Below, piece after piece: positions 49,154 through 59,855 of a stretch of DNA of 64,000 nucleotides. The stretch is from Chloroflexota bacterium (GTDB lineage Bacteria; Chloroflexota; Chloroflexia; Chloroheliales; Chloroheliaceae). The stretch spans positions 62,001 through 126,000 of the forward strand of contig JAQBPB010000040.1 in the NCBI GenBank assembly GCA_028287745.1, read 5' to 3'. Made by a program: the position numbers and the translations under genes. The notes beneath the pieces are model-generated. The model saw only the letters and a list, made by a program, of their open reading frames with translations. It had not been told where the DNA came from and ran no database searches. Each line of letters begins with the position of its first letter. The stretch's first letter is position 1.

Positions 49154-51763
49154 TTGCATCAGCAAGATCAGCAGGTCTTTTTACTAAATACTTTCCGGGA
49201 GGAAATTGACGGGCATACCGTTAGTTTAACTCGCGAACTGGTTGAATTGGAAGAAGTCGGGGCTACCGTTGAGCAGGCTGAACACATCCGGGAAATAATG
49301 CGGCTGCTCCATACAATCAAAGGGGCCGCTCGCATGATGGGTTTTAATCCCATTTCGAAAGTGGCTCATTTAATGGAAGAATTGGTGGCAAACTTCCGGG
49401 ACAGCGCCGTTCCGCTCGAAATCCCACGCGCCACCATCGACATTCTTTTCGAGGGGCTGGACGTCATCAGCGAACTGACCCGTGAAGCTTCCAGGCCGGG
49501 CGGCACCGCCGAGGCCAGTATCTTCACCTCACCTGAAGTAGTCCAGGCCCTGATCGAAAAGATGGCTTTTATGGCCGGACGGCCTGAACTGGCCCTGGAA
49601 GGCGCTGCCAGTCCGCCCCATCCGCAGGCCCACATCCCTGCCCCTAACGAGGGAAACGGGGCGGCAATTCTCCTGGATGCTCCAGATCCTAAAACCTCCT
49701 CTGAAATTATTCCCGTCCCGCTGACCTCTTTCGCTGACCCGCCGGGGCCGGTAGAGCCCCGCGCCGAACAGCGGGCCGCTGAAGAAACTATCCGCGTCCG
49801 GCTGGATAAACTTGATAACCTGATTAACATGGCGGGTGAGCTGGTAATTAACAAGCAGCAAAACGAAGAACACCTGTCAGCTTTGCAAGACCTATTGCGC
49901 CAGGCTCACGTCCGCAACCAGATAGCCATCCAACTGCGCGACTTTATCATCGAACGTACTCCAATAGAAGAGCGCAACCGGCTCCTGGGCATTACCGAAC
50001 TTTTCTCTTTTGAGCAACAGGCTTTGCCAGACCGGGTAGGTGCGGCCCCGGTGGCTGGTCCGGCTGCCAGCCGCCAACTGCGGTCCCAACGTGATAAGTT
50101 TACTAGTCCTGGCGGTAGGGGCGACGAAGTTTTTGGGCTGGGAGCTAAAGACTTAAAAACGGTCTTTAATAAGATTGAAGATTTGATTAGCCGGAATAGC
50201 AACATAGAACAGCATCTTTCCAGGGTGGTCCGCGAGCGCAAAAGCTATAACTTGCGTTTTGCCAGCGCCGCCGATGAACTGCGCCAGAACATGCTGGGTA
50301 TTCGAATGCTGCCACTGGATACTATCTTTGGCCGGTTCGCCCGGCCTATCCGTGACCTGGCTTTTGAACGAGGTAAAGAAGTTAAATTTAGCCTGAGTGG
50401 CGGGTCGATTGAAGTCGATAAACGGATCCTGGAGCAGGTTGCCGACCCACTGATTCACTTGCTGCGCAACTCGGTTGATCACGGCCTGGAAAGTCCCCAG
50501 GAGCGCCTGGCTGCCGGTAAGCCGCCGGAAGGCAGCCTCAAGCTGGCCGCTTCCCAGAAAGGCAACCGGGTTTTAATCGAAATAAGCGATGACGGGCGCG
50601 GTATCAACCCGGCCGACCTGCGCAAAGCCGCCGTTGCTAAAGGCTTTTTGAACCAGGCCGGGGCGGCCGCCCTGACCGATGAAGCGGCCCTTGACCTTAT
50701 CTACCGCAACGGCTTCAGCACCCGCGCCCAGGCCGATGACATTTCGGGCCGGGGCGTAGGTTTGGACCTGGTGCAACATAACGTCAAACGCCTGAATGGC
50801 CGGATCTCCATTACAACCGGCCCCGGCCAGGGCACGACCTTCCAGATTGAAATCCCACTGACCCTGGCTACCATAGATGCCCTGATTGTCGGTGTGAGCG
50901 GCCAGCTCTTTGCCCTACCTTCGACAATGGTATCGGGCACCTTTCGGGGCTCCCGGGGCGACCTGCAGACCGTTGAGGGCCACCCTGTTATGCGCATTCG
51001 CGGCCAGTTAATGCCGGTCATCCCCCTGGCTAACCTTTTGCAACTGCCCCCGGCCGAAGATCTCGCCAGCAGCGCATATGCAAGATATAACCAGGATTTC
51101 ATTCACGGGGTCCTGGTAGGTACCGGGGCGAGTGGTGTCGAGAATACCCAGCGCTTTATTTGCTTTGAAGTTGACTCTTTTATTGATGAGCGTGAAGTAG
51201 TGGTTAAGGGCTTAGGGTCATTCCTGGAAAATACGCCTACTATTGCCGGGGTAACCGTCCTGGGGGCCGATAGCCTGGCCCTTATCCTGGACGCTTTCAG
51301 CCTGGTGCAAACCGTCCGGCAGGGTAATTCGGTATATTTGACCCGGCCTTCCACCGGATTTAATACCAATACTCCGATTATGGCCCAGCGCCGCTATCAC
51401 ACTATTTTAGTAGTGGATGACTCGCTGGCAACCCGCGAACTGGAGCGCAGTATCCTGGAAACCGCCGGGTTTAAGGTTGAAACTGCCCGCGACGGCCTTG
51501 AGGCACTAAAAATCTGCCGGGAACACCGTCCGGACCTCGTGCTTACCGATGTGGAAATGCCCAATATGGACGGGTTCCGCCTGAGCATGGCTATTAAACA
51601 GGATGACCGGCTGCGTGATTTGCCGGTTATTATCGTAAGTTCTCGCGATTCTGACGAAGACCGGCGTAAGGGCCTGGACGCCGGGGCCCAGGCTTATATT
51701 GTTAAAGGTCAGTTCGAGCAAAACAAACTGCTTGATACGATCTCTCGCTTGCTTACGAAATAA
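49154..51763 (+). CDS. CheA-type histidine kinase with Hpt, CheW-like and C-terminal receiver domains; TTG start
   Basis: LLHTIKGAARMMGF Hpt; HLLRNSVDHGLESP, DDGRGINP, GRGVGLDLV; C-terminal REC ILVVDDSLATRELERSIL...LTDVEMPNMDG. Confidence 0.9.
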   Translation: MHQQDQQVFLLNTFREEIDGHTVSLTRELVELEEVGATVEQAEHIREIMRLLHTIKGAARMMGFNPISKVAHLMEELVANFRDSAVPLEIPRATIDILFEGLDVISELTREASRPGGTAEASIFTSPEVVQALIEKMAFMAGRPELALEGAASPPHPQAHIPAPNEGNGAAILLDAPDPKTSSEIIPVPLTSFADPPGPVEPRAEQRAAEETIRVRLDKLDNLINMAGELVINKQQNEEHLSALQDLLRQAHVRNQIAIQLRDFIIERTPIEERNRLLGITELFSFEQQALPDRVGAAPVAGPAASRQLRSQRDKFTSPGGRGDEVFGLGAKDLKTVFNKIEDLISRNSNIEQHLSRVVRERKSYNLRFASAADELRQNMLGIRMLPLDTIFGRFARPIRDLAFERGKEVKFSLSGGSIEVDKRILEQVADPLIHLLRNSVDHGLESPQERLAAGKPPEGSLKLAASQKGNRVLIEISDDGRGINPADLRKAAVAKGFLNQAGAAALTDEAALDLIYRNGFSTRAQADDISGRGVGLDLVQHNVKRLNGRISITTGPGQGTTFQIEIPLTLATIDALIVGVSGQLFALPSTMVSGTFRGSRGDLQTVEGHPVMRIRGQLMPVIPLANLLQLPPAEDLASSAYARYNQDFIHGVLVGTGASGVENTQRFICFEVDSFIDEREVVVKGLGSFLENTPTIAGVTVLGADSLALILDAFSLVQTVRQGNSVYLTRPSTGFNTNTPIMAQRRYHTILVVDDSLATRELERSILETAGFKVETARDGLEALKICREHRPDLVLTDVEMPNMDGFRLSMAIKQDDRLRDLPVIIVSSRDSDEDRRKGLDAGAQAYIVKGQFEQNKLLDTISRLLTK

Positions 51764-51767
51764 AATT

Positions 51768-52973
51768 ATGGCCGAACGGATTAAAGTCTTAATAGTCGAT
51801 GACTCCCCAACCGTCAGCCGGATTCTAACCGAAATGATTGAATCCGACCCCACCATGATGGTAGTTGGCGTGGCAACCAATGGGGCCGAAGCAATTCGGA
51901 TGACCAGCCGATTGCACCCGAATATTATTACTATGGATGTGAACATGCCCCACATGGGCGGTTTGGAAGCCACCGAGTATATTATGGCGCACCAGCCTAC
52001 CCCCATCCTGGTTCTGACGGCTTTTGGCAAGCACGACCTGAATTTATCTTTCAAGATGCTGTCGGCGGGGGCCCTGGAATTTATTGAAAAACCGGATGCC
52101 CTGGCCTTAGCCCAGCAGGGAGGTCACCTGCTCAGCCGGATAAAACTGCTGACCAGGATTAAAGTTATTACTCATCCCAGGGCTAAAAACCGGGTCTACC
52201 AGGATATATTGCTGGATGAACCGCCGCCCCTTGAAAAAGCACCGACCCCGGCGCGTATTCCGGCCGATATAAGGCCGACCGTAAAACTTTCACAGGGCAC
52301 CGCCCCGCTCACCGTGAACCTGGTCCCGGCAGACCAACCGGAAACTACCCCGCCAAAGCCTCCTTATGAGCTAATGCAGCGGCGGTTCAAGGCTGTAGGA
52401 ATTGCGGCCTCCACCGGCGGGCCGCCCGCCCTGGCCCGCTTGCTCAAAGAAATAATGCCCGGCTTCCCGGTGCCAATATTTGTGGTCCAGCATATCCCGG
52501 CCGGTTTCAGCCAGGGTCTGGCCGAATGGCTGCAAAGCGAAATCCGGCTCAAGGTCAAGCAAGCGGAAGAAGGCGAGAAACCCTTACCGGGGGTAATCTA
52601 TCTACCGGCCGATGACCGGCACCTGGTCTTTAACAGAATGGGCCGGATTCATCTTAGCACTGAGCCTGACCGGTTCGGGCTGCGTCCCAACGCCGACTTC
52701 ACCTTCTTATCTATGGCCGCAACCTGGCCGGGCGAAACCCTGACCGTGGTCCTGACCGGAATGGGCCGGGACGGCACCGAGGGCATGCGGCGGCTTAGCG
52801 AGTTAAACGGCTATAACATTGCCCAGGACGAAGCGTCTTCGGTAATTTTTGGAATGCCTAAAGCGGCCATTGATGCCGGGGTGATTCACCAGGTACTGCC
52901 GTTGAGCCATATTGCGCCTTTCATCAATCAAATTTTCCGGCCCGCTCGCACCAAAGATTTATTTACAAAGTAG
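51768..52973 (+). CDS. cheB: Protein-glutamate methylesterase CheB
   Basis: REC VLIVDDSPTVSRILTEMI...MDVNMPHMGGLEAT; GIAASTGGPPALARLL, FVVQHIPAGFS, GMGRDGTEGM; ATG at 51768. Confidence 0.93.
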   Translation: MAERIKVLIVDDSPTVSRILTEMIESDPTMMVVGVATNGAEAIRMTSRLHPNIITMDVNMPHMGGLEATEYIMAHQPTPILVLTAFGKHDLNLSFKMLSAGALEFIEKPDALALAQQGGHLLSRIKLLTRIKVITHPRAKNRVYQDILLDEPPPLEKAPTPARIPADIRPTVKLSQGTAPLTVNLVPADQPETTPPKPPYELMQRRFKAVGIAASTGGPPALARLLKEIMPGFPVPIFVVQHIPAGFSQGLAEWLQSEIRLKVKQAEEGEKPLPGVIYLPADDRHLVFNRMGRIHLSTEPDRFGLRPNADFTFLSMAATWPGETLTVVLTGMGRDGTEGMRRLSELNGYNIAQDEASSVIFGMPKAAIDAGVIHQVLPLSHIAPFINQIFRPARTKDLFTK

Positions 52974-53372
52974 CTAAACCGGCCTTGTTTTATCAACTTT
53001 ACTCTTAAAATATCCCTAATTTTAACAAGCATGAGCGAACAACTGTTGCAAAAATAGTTTTCTGCTATATAATAATCGTAAGGCTTGTGAAGTAGGGTCT
53101 TGCACCTCACAACTACGGCCAGTTTCGTTAAAAACTTCGAATCACAAAACGCATTAACACTCACAATATTTTCACTACTCTTTTATTTTTTTGAAGAGTT
53201 TGTTTTGGGAATAACCACACCTCTTAAATATTTCCTGAACTCATGGCAGACTGTATTCTTAACATACCGGTTAATTCCTGAATAAGCGAATAACTACAAC
53301 TGGCTATATGTGGTAATTTAAATCCACCTTGCCAACTCAGTTTTTCATTAGCAGATCAAACGGAGGCTTAAG

Positions 53373-53618
53373 ATGGCGAAAATGCGAATTCTTTCGTCAC
53401 TCGGCGATACAGTAGTAGAATGGGATACCGAAAAAGCTGTTACGGACGCCGAGGCGGCCAGGGCAGTTAAAGAAGCTGAGCGGATTTTCCGTGAGGCCCG
53501 GCAGCGCGGTGCGACTGCTTTCCGGGTAGACTCGCCCGAAAAACCCGCCGAGCGTATCGATAAATTCGATAAGACTGCTGAGCAAATTATTGTGGTACCA
53601 CGGGTAGCCGGGGGTTAA
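53373..53618 (+). CDS. Hypothetical 81-aa protein
   Basis: Complete ORF with GGAGG RBS before ATG; uncharacterised. Confidence 0.7.
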   Translation: MAKMRILSSLGDTVVEWDTEKAVTDAEAARAVKEAERIFREARQRGATAFRVDSPEKPAERIDKFDKTAEQIIVVPRVAGG

Positions 53619-53645
53619 TTCAGGTAAAGGCAGGGTGGTGTAACC

Positions 53646-54095
53646 TTGATGCTAACCCTTTTTGCGGTGGTTACGGCTGGAATTGCCCTTATCTGGTTCC
53701 TTTCCTATAGTCGCCTGTTGGTCCGGGGACCTTTTAATAACCGGCATTCCGCTTTCGCCCGCTATTACGTTAATAAGCAAGAAGCCGAGCAACGCGCCGA
53801 GCAGTTGCTCAAAATCCTTCTGCAAACTGACCAGTACAACCATCTGGTCCGCAAAGGCTACCTGGAAGTTCAAAGCGGTATGTATCCTTACCGGACCTAC
53901 CGTATTCCCCGGCACCGGGGAAGTGTTGAAGTCTATGAAATGGGTCGCCTGGTGATGAGTTTGTGCGTTCAACCCACCGAAGTAGTGCCAGATGCCGACG
54001 TGGTTGTAATGCACAAACTTATGATCGAAGGTAACGAACGCGAGTATTTACGCCGGGCTAACTACTTCGACCGGCAGACTGACCCCTTCTGGTAA
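53646..54095 (+). CDS. Hypothetical membrane-anchored protein
   Basis: N-terminal TM then soluble domain; 28 bp after the preceding ORF. Confidence 0.65.
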   Translation: MMLTLFAVVTAGIALIWFLSYSRLLVRGPFNNRHSAFARYYVNKQEAEQRAEQLLKILLQTDQYNHLVRKGYLEVQSGMYPYRTYRIPRHRGSVEVYEMGRLVMSLCVQPTEVVPDADVVVMHKLMIEGNEREYLRRANYFDRQTDPFW

Positions 54096-54281
54096 ACTAT
54101 CCTGCACCGAGGCGATTGCATCCTTCCCTATTCTTCTCATGCTTTCCCTATCGCTTTTACCCAACGATTACATACTTGCGTTTGTACGAAACGGCTTCCT
54201 TTTAAGCAACCTGCCCTGGACTTTGCCAGGGGTCTGGACCAGGTTTAAGTTAAACCAGGGTTCGGGCAACCGGGGCATAGC

Positions 54282-54310
54282 TTGACTAAGTTAAGGGGGA
54301 TGTGTATAAT
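54282..54310 (+). promoter_or_regulatory. Strong sigma-A-type promoter for rho: TTGACT-N17-TATAAT
   Basis: -35 at 54282-54287, -10 at 54305-54310, 17-bp spacing. Confidence 0.75.
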
Positions 54311-54399
54311 TGTACCAAAGTTGAGGGTACACCCAACTCTCGCTGCTCCGTTTTCTCTGCCAGGTACTTCACCGATTTTGCTTTTCACCCATTAAGAGA

Positions 54400-54447
54400 A
54401 TGAACGAGTCCAGCATGAGCATGTTTAAACTCACGACTTTTAATTAA
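54400..54447 (+). CDS. Candidate rho leader peptide/uORF (MNESSMSMFKLTTFN)
   Basis: 15-codon ORF in the rho 5' leader; weak RBS; 3' part overlaps one arm of a stem AAACTCAC/GTGAGTTT. Confidence 0.3.
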   Translation: MNESSMSMFKLTTFN

Positions 54448-54760
54448 TCCGTAGTGAGTTTGGTATCCTCAAACTGAAACGGTGAAACTTTTCCAGACTC
54501 GGTTTAACACTTCACCGGGTCATCGCCAGAACAGTAACTGAATCGTACTCGCCTCTCCCGGCGTGGTTCATGCAGCCCCACTGGCAAATTTAACGCCCAA
54601 GAAACGTTGATTGTTGTAAAGATTTGAGCTTTTCTAAAAAGCTATTTAGATTTTTTCTTCCTGATTATGAGGTAGCGTCGCCTCTTAATTTCTTGTGCCC
54701 AAAACTGGATTTATTAATAAGTTTATAATACAAGCTACTATTTGTTTTAGGAGTTCAACT

Positions 54761-56011
54761 GTGAATCTCGCAGAATTAGAAACAAAGACTCTGGATGAGT
54801 TAAAGGAGATGGCCCGCGATCTTGATATGGTGGGCATAAGCGGCCTGAAAAAACAGGACCTTATTTTTAAGCTTCTCCAAGCTCAAACCGAGCAGCAAGG
54901 AAACATCTTTAGCGCCGGTATCCTGGAAATTATGGAAGATGGCTTCGGCTTCCTTCGCCAGGAACGTTTCCTACCCGGCCCGGATGACATTTACGTCAGC
55001 CAGTCCCAGATCCGCCGCTTTGGCTTGCGCACAGGCGACCGGATTAGCGGCCAGGTCCGGCCCCCCAAAGAAAATGAGAAGTACTTCAGCCTGTTGCGGG
55101 TAGAAGTCGTCAACGGCCTGGACCCAGAAGTGGCCCGCCGCCGCCCTCACTTCGATAACCTTACACCAATCTTCCCGCGCAATATGATTGACCTGGAAAC
55201 GATGCCTAACGTCCTTTCAACCCGCCTTTTAAACCTGGTTGCCCCGATCGGACGCGGCCAGCGCGGTATGATTGTGTCCCCGCCAAAAGCCGGTAAGACC
55301 ATGCTGTTAAAAGCGATCGCCAACGGTATCACCGCCAACTACGCTGACATCCACCTGATGGTCCTGCTAATCGGCGAGCGGCCTGAAGAAGTCACCGACA
55401 TGAAGCGCAGCGTTAACGGCGAAGTCATCAGCAGCACCTTTGACGAAGAAATTGACAACCACACCAAAGTTTCCGAAATGGCTCTCGAACGGGCCAAGCG
55501 CCTGGTCGAAAGCGGCCGGGATGTCGTAATCCTCCTGGATAGTATCACACGTCTGGCCCGCGCCTACAACGTGGCGATGCCTCCCAGCGGACGGACCCTT
55601 ACCGGCGGTATTGACCCGGTGGCTCTATACCCGCCAAAGCGCTTCTTTGGTGCGGCCCGTAATATTGAAGAAGGCGGCAGCCTGACCATTATTGCTACCT
55701 GTCTGGTAGATACCGGCTCCAGAATGGACGACGTAATTTACGAAGAGTTCAAAGGTACCGGTAACATGGAGCTTCACCTCGACCGCAAGCTGGCCGAACG
55801 CCGGATTTATCCTTCGATTGATATTCAGCGCTCCAGCACCCGCCGCGAGGAACTCTTGCTCGAGGACAGCGCTCTCAAACAAGTCTGGACCATGCGCCGG
55901 ATGGTTTCGGCCCTGGGTGGCACCGAAGGTATCGAGCTTCTGCTCGGCCGGATGTCCAAAACCGCCAGCAACGCCGAATTCTTGAGTACCCTTACCAAAG
56001 ACGTACTCTAG
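54761..56011 (+). CDS. rho: Transcription termination factor Rho (GTG start)
   Basis: [95 protein letters not shown] before GTG at 54761. Confidence 0.96.
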   Translation: MNLAELETKTLDELKEMARDLDMVGISGLKKQDLIFKLLQAQTEQQGNIFSAGILEIMEDGFGFLRQERFLPGPDDIYVSQSQIRRFGLRTGDRISGQVRPPKENEKYFSLLRVEVVNGLDPEVARRRPHFDNLTPIFPRNMIDLETMPNVLSTRLLNLVAPIGRGQRGMIVSPPKAGKTMLLKAIANGITANYADIHLMVLLIGERPEEVTDMKRSVNGEVISSTFDEEIDNHTKVSEMALERAKRLVESGRDVVILLDSITRLARAYNVAMPPSGRTLTGGIDPVALYPPKRFFGAARNIEEGGSLTIIATCLVDTGSRMDDVIYEEFKGTGNMELHLDRKLAERRIYPSIDIQRSSTRREELLLEDSALKQVWTMRRMVSALGGTEGIELLLGRMSKTASNAEFLSTLTKDVL

Positions 56012-56080
56012 GCTGTGGGCCATCTCCCCTTACGGGTGGCTTCCCTTCCTTTCCCTGAATAGAGTCTGTGGATTATAAAA

Positions 56081-56123
56081 GTAAGTAGAAAATTTGCGGT
56101 TTAGCGGCAAATTTTCTACTTAC
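56081..56123. repeat. Perfect 17-bp inverted repeat (hairpin) after rho
   Basis: GTAAGTAGAAAATTTGC-ggtttagcg-GCAAATTTTCTACTTAC. Confidence 0.9.
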
Positions 56124-56176
56124 CGGCTCTAACGCCTTCTCAACTTCAGGCTAACACAACTCAGATTAAATCTTCT

Positions 56177-56980
56177 ATGCAACGGCTCTTTCCTGACTAT
56201 AATCCGGACCTTGCTTCTCAGGACATTTACAGCGTCCCTGAATTAAACTTTCCCATCGAGGGCCTGCCCCTGGAAAACGGCGGGCGGCGTCCCTATGTCT
56301 ATTTTAATATGGTCGCCAGTGTTGACGGCAAAGCGGTCAGTGTCCGGGGCAACGCCGAGGGCCTGGGCAGCCATATGGACCGTTTCCTGATGCACCGCTT
56401 GCGGGCGGCGGCTGACGCGGTCCTGGTCGGCGCGGAAACCTTCCGGCGCGACCCTTATGTACCCCAGGTAAAACCCGAAGCCGCCCGCGAACGCCAGCAG
56501 TATTTCCCGGGTGCTCCCCAGCCCCTGGGTATTGTTATTTCCCGCGATGGCAACTTGCCGCTGGATAAGAAATTCTTCGACCGGGAAAAAGCCGCTAACC
56601 GGCTGGTGCTGCTGGGGCAGTCCGCTTCCAGCGAGAAAGAAGCCGCGTTTAAGCCTTTCGCCCGGGTCTTGCGGGTGCCTGACGGTGCGGACGGCCGGCC
56701 GGACGAAAGCTGGTTCCTGGAAACACTCTTCCGGGAATTTGGGGTGCGGCGTTTGCTGTGCGAAGGCGGCCCCAGCCTGAATTACTCGCTTATCTCGCAG
56801 GGCCTGGGTGACGAGTTTTTCTGGACCCTGGCTCCCAAGTTAGTGGGCGGAACCGCTAACAGCACTATCCTTACCGGTCCGGGTAATGGTTTTCCCCTTG
56901 ACCGGATGCCCGGGCTTAGCCTGCTCTCGATTTACGAACAGGCCAGCGAACTGTTTTTCCGTTATAAAATAAATCCCTAA
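56177..56980 (+). CDS. RibD C-terminal / dihydrofolate reductase-like (pyrimidine reductase family) protein
   Basis: VYFNMVASVDGKAV...AADAVLVGAETFRRD...RRLLCEGGPSLNYSLI. Confidence 0.88.
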   Translation: MQRLFPDYNPDLASQDIYSVPELNFPIEGLPLENGGRRPYVYFNMVASVDGKAVSVRGNAEGLGSHMDRFLMHRLRAAADAVLVGAETFRRDPYVPQVKPEAARERQQYFPGAPQPLGIVISRDGNLPLDKKFFDREKAANRLVLLGQSASSEKEAAFKPFARVLRVPDGADGRPDESWFLETLFREFGVRRLLCEGGPSLNYSLISQGLGDEFFWTLAPKLVGGTANSTILTGPGNGFPLDRMPGLSLLSIYEQASELFFRYKINP

Positions 56981-56998
56981 AAAGGTTTAAGGTTTATT

Positions 56999-58276
56999 TT
57001 GATAAGGCATATTTTTGCTTTTGCCAGCGCCGGTTTTGCCGCTATCCGGTCGCTGCGCTTAACCAACCACTTTCCTTTTATAAAATTTGCCACGCCGGAC
57101 TGGCCGGATTTGCTTCCCGCTGTAATCCATCCGTTGATTGTGGTGCCCGGCTTGCTGGGAACCTGGCCGCCCGCCCTGGGTCCCCGCGGCCGGATAGACC
57201 CGATTACCGGGGCTTATTACAATCTGATGGAAGGGCTGACCAGTCTGGGCTACGTGCCGGGCGTGTCGCTTTTTAGTTTCGCCTATGACTGGCGGCGCGG
57301 CGGGGCCGAACTGGCCCCTATGCTGGCGGCCGAAGTTAAACGCATCCGCAAATTATCGCCTAAAAAGGCCCTGGGCCGGTCGCCCAGGCCGGTAGATTAC
57401 AGCCGGGTTGACCTGGTTTGTCACAGCATGGGTGGGGTAATCGGGCGGGCTTACATTCAAAGTGAGAGTTATAACGGTGACGTCAACCGCCTGGCCCTGG
57501 TGGCCTCACCCCAGCAGGGTGCGATTGCGGCTTATTACGCTTTTGAGGGTGGCGATAGCAATCATATTGGGATTCCGGTGGCGGAAGCGCGGAGCATGGC
57601 TTTACTGGCCCAGGCCGCCGATACCTGGCTGCCTCACCGGCGGATTGAATACCTCTACCGGGGTATACGCGGTATAAACCTGCCTGACCTGTATCTTTAC
57701 GTCCGGGACAGCCTGAAATCCATCCGGGACTTTTTACCTTTAAAGGAAACCAATTACCTTTATTCGGCGGACGAAAGCGGCCAGGAAACCCTATACCCTT
57801 TTGGTTGTCCTGAAAACAGCCTGCTGGAAAGCCTGAACCGGCCCGAAAACCTGGACCGGCTGGACCGGGTAAAAGAAATTAGCTGTTATTACAGTTCGAC
57901 GGTTCAGACCCTGGTCAGGCTAAAGGTAATCAGCCCGTCCGGCGCGCCCCTGTTTGAACACGGCCAACCCCTGAACCCGCAACCGGCCACCAGTTACGGC
58001 CCCGGCGACAGCATCGTGACCCGGGAGTCGGGCCACCTGGCCTTGCCTGACACCAAAACGGACGGTTCGGCCTGGCAAGTCCGGGTGACTCATTCCGACC
58101 TGGGCCAAAAGCTCAACCGCTCGCTGAACCATGTCCAGATTGTGGCCGACCCTGATGCGGTCCGCTGCCTGTTGCAGGATTTCGTCCGCGCAGAACTGCC
58201 GCCCCTGGATGCCACAATCTGGGATGGACCGCCCATCTCGGCGCGGAAGCCAAATTATAGAGCCCTGGTTATTTAG
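56999..58276 (+). CDS. LCAT-like lipase/alpha-beta hydrolase (probable TTG start)
   Basis: VVPGLLGTWP...FAYDWRRG...DLVCHSMGGVIGRAYI. Confidence 0.78.
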   Translation: MIRHIFAFASAGFAAIRSLRLTNHFPFIKFATPDWPDLLPAVIHPLIVVPGLLGTWPPALGPRGRIDPITGAYYNLMEGLTSLGYVPGVSLFSFAYDWRRGGAELAPMLAAEVKRIRKLSPKKALGRSPRPVDYSRVDLVCHSMGGVIGRAYIQSESYNGDVNRLALVASPQQGAIAAYYAFEGGDSNHIGIPVAEARSMALLAQAADTWLPHRRIEYLYRGIRGINLPDLYLYVRDSLKSIRDFLPLKETNYLYSADESGQETLYPFGCPENSLLESLNRPENLDRLDRVKEISCYYSSTVQTLVRLKVISPSGAPLFEHGQPLNPQPATSYGPGDSIVTRESGHLALPDTKTDGSAWQVRVTHSDLGQKLNRSLNHVQIVADPDAVRCLLQDFVRAELPPLDATIWDGPPISARKPNYRALVI

Positions 58277-58310
58277 TTAAATCTATTCTGGTAAGCTGGT
58301 TTAGAAAGAC

Positions 58311-58535
58311 CTATTTGGAGGCTACTTCATCGTCAAAATCAAGGTTTCCACTACGGAAATTTTCGACGTGGATCTTAGCCCATGAGTAGCGGTCGGTCAG
58401 GGTCCAGTGGTCGGAACCGCTGTCGAAGAAGTAATAGAAAAAGACTTTAAGTTCATCCGGGTTAAAGCCCTGGGTTGCCAGGTTCACCACCATCAAACTC
58501 TGCCTGAAATGATCAGTATTCCAATAAGTGCGCAT
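58311..58535 (-). CDS. Hypothetical 74-aa protein
   Basis: Complete ORF, not overlapped by a better candidate. Confidence 0.5.
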   Translation of the reverse strand: MRTYWNTDHFRQSLMVVNLATQGFNPDELKVFFYYFFDSGSDHWTLTDRYSWAKIHVENFRSGNLDFDDEVASK

Positions 58536-58751
58536 AACGGTGCTAAACCTCCAGGATTCAAATAAACATTCCAGCGGAACTTAGCCCTATTATAACAAAA
58601 CTACTCCCGAAATTAAAGACCTGAATATAGTGTAAAACCAGGGATGGCTAAATTTAATCTGCCGGTCGTTTCAGACCGCACAGGGCCGGGCGGTTCGGCC
58701 AGGAAGGCTCCATTACACCCGGCTATCCTTTTAAACCATTCTGCTGTGCCT

Positions 58752-59660
58752 TTACTGCTCCGGGCTAATCCGCCCACCCTGCCGGACCAGCCATTCGCCG
58801 CTCTGCCAGTTGTCCAGCGAACCGTCCCCGGCGTAATAAAGGTCAAACCGCACCCCTAACCCCGGCCAGGGGTGAAAGATAAAGACGCTCCTCAAAATAC
58901 TGTCCAGCCCTGAAATTGCCATACCATAAGGGGCCGGGAACCGCTTTTCAAGCTCGCCTTTGGTTAAATCGGTCACCAGCGCGAACTGGTAGAGCGGATA
59001 TTGGAGGTACTCGTCATAGACAAGTTCAAAGCGGGGGTGCCGACCGGCCACAAAACTTTTTATTTCGGTTTCAAATTCCTGCCCGGTGGCGGGTAGGATA
59101 AAGGGCCATTCAAAGCCTTCCGGATAGCGGTATAAATTAGTCTGCCCGGCCAGCTTGTTCAACAGCTCCGTCCATTCCGGGCGGTCCACCAGGCTGACCG
59201 GCAGATTAACCCCAAAATGGTCGGCGCGTACCAGGTGGCCTTTCAGCCGCGCATAGAGTTGTTCCAGGGCCAGCAGGTTTTTGAAGTCGCACTTGTTGGC
59301 GTGTTTAATCCGCAGGTAGGAACCGTTATTATCTTCTAACCGCTCAATCGTGCCAAAACCTTCCGGCACAGCGCTTTTTTCCGAGAATACCGGGTGGTTG
59401 CTCAGCCTGAAATCGCCGATGGAAAGTTCAAAATCCTGATCCAGTTCAAATACGAGTTCGGGATAGGCCACCGGGGCCTGGATTAATTCGATAACCGGCA
59501 AAGCCTTATCCGGTTGGGTAGCTGCCAGGGTAATTTTGCCGGGGGCTACCTGGCTGTCGGGAAGTTCTTTAAGGATTAGCGCCAGGCTTTCCAACCATTG
59601 CTGACTGGCTAAATCGTCAGGAAACAGCATCGTTATGGCGCGGACCTGTTCTTTAAGCAT
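58752..59660 (-). CDS. Hypothetical 302-aa protein
   Basis: Long ORF; no recognised domain. Confidence 0.65.
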   Translation of the reverse strand: MLKEQVRAITMLFPDDLASQQWLESLALILKELPDSQVAPGKITLAATQPDKALPVIELIQAPVAYPELVFELDQDFELSIGDFRLSNHPVFSEKSAVPEGFGTIERLEDNNGSYLRIKHANKCDFKNLLALEQLYARLKGHLVRADHFGVNLPVSLVDRPEWTELLNKLAGQTNLYRYPEGFEWPFILPATGQEFETEIKSFVAGRHPRFELVYDEYLQYPLYQFALVTDLTKGELEKRFPAPYGMAISGLDSILRSVFIFHPWPGLGVRFDLYYAGDGSLDNWQSGEWLVRQGGRISPEQ

Positions 59661-59855
59661 ATAACCCCTTCCTACTTCACAAATTTCTCTTCCTATTATA
59701 CCGGATTTGGGCCTTATTTCGAGAATTGGCCTGCGGAGTGCCGCCGGTCCAGGTAGCCTTTAATTACCAGCGATTGAAGCCGGTATGCTATAATTAGGCC
59801 AAGTATCGCTGTAAAACCGCTTTAGCAAAACCACATAATCAGAAATGGAGCCGGG

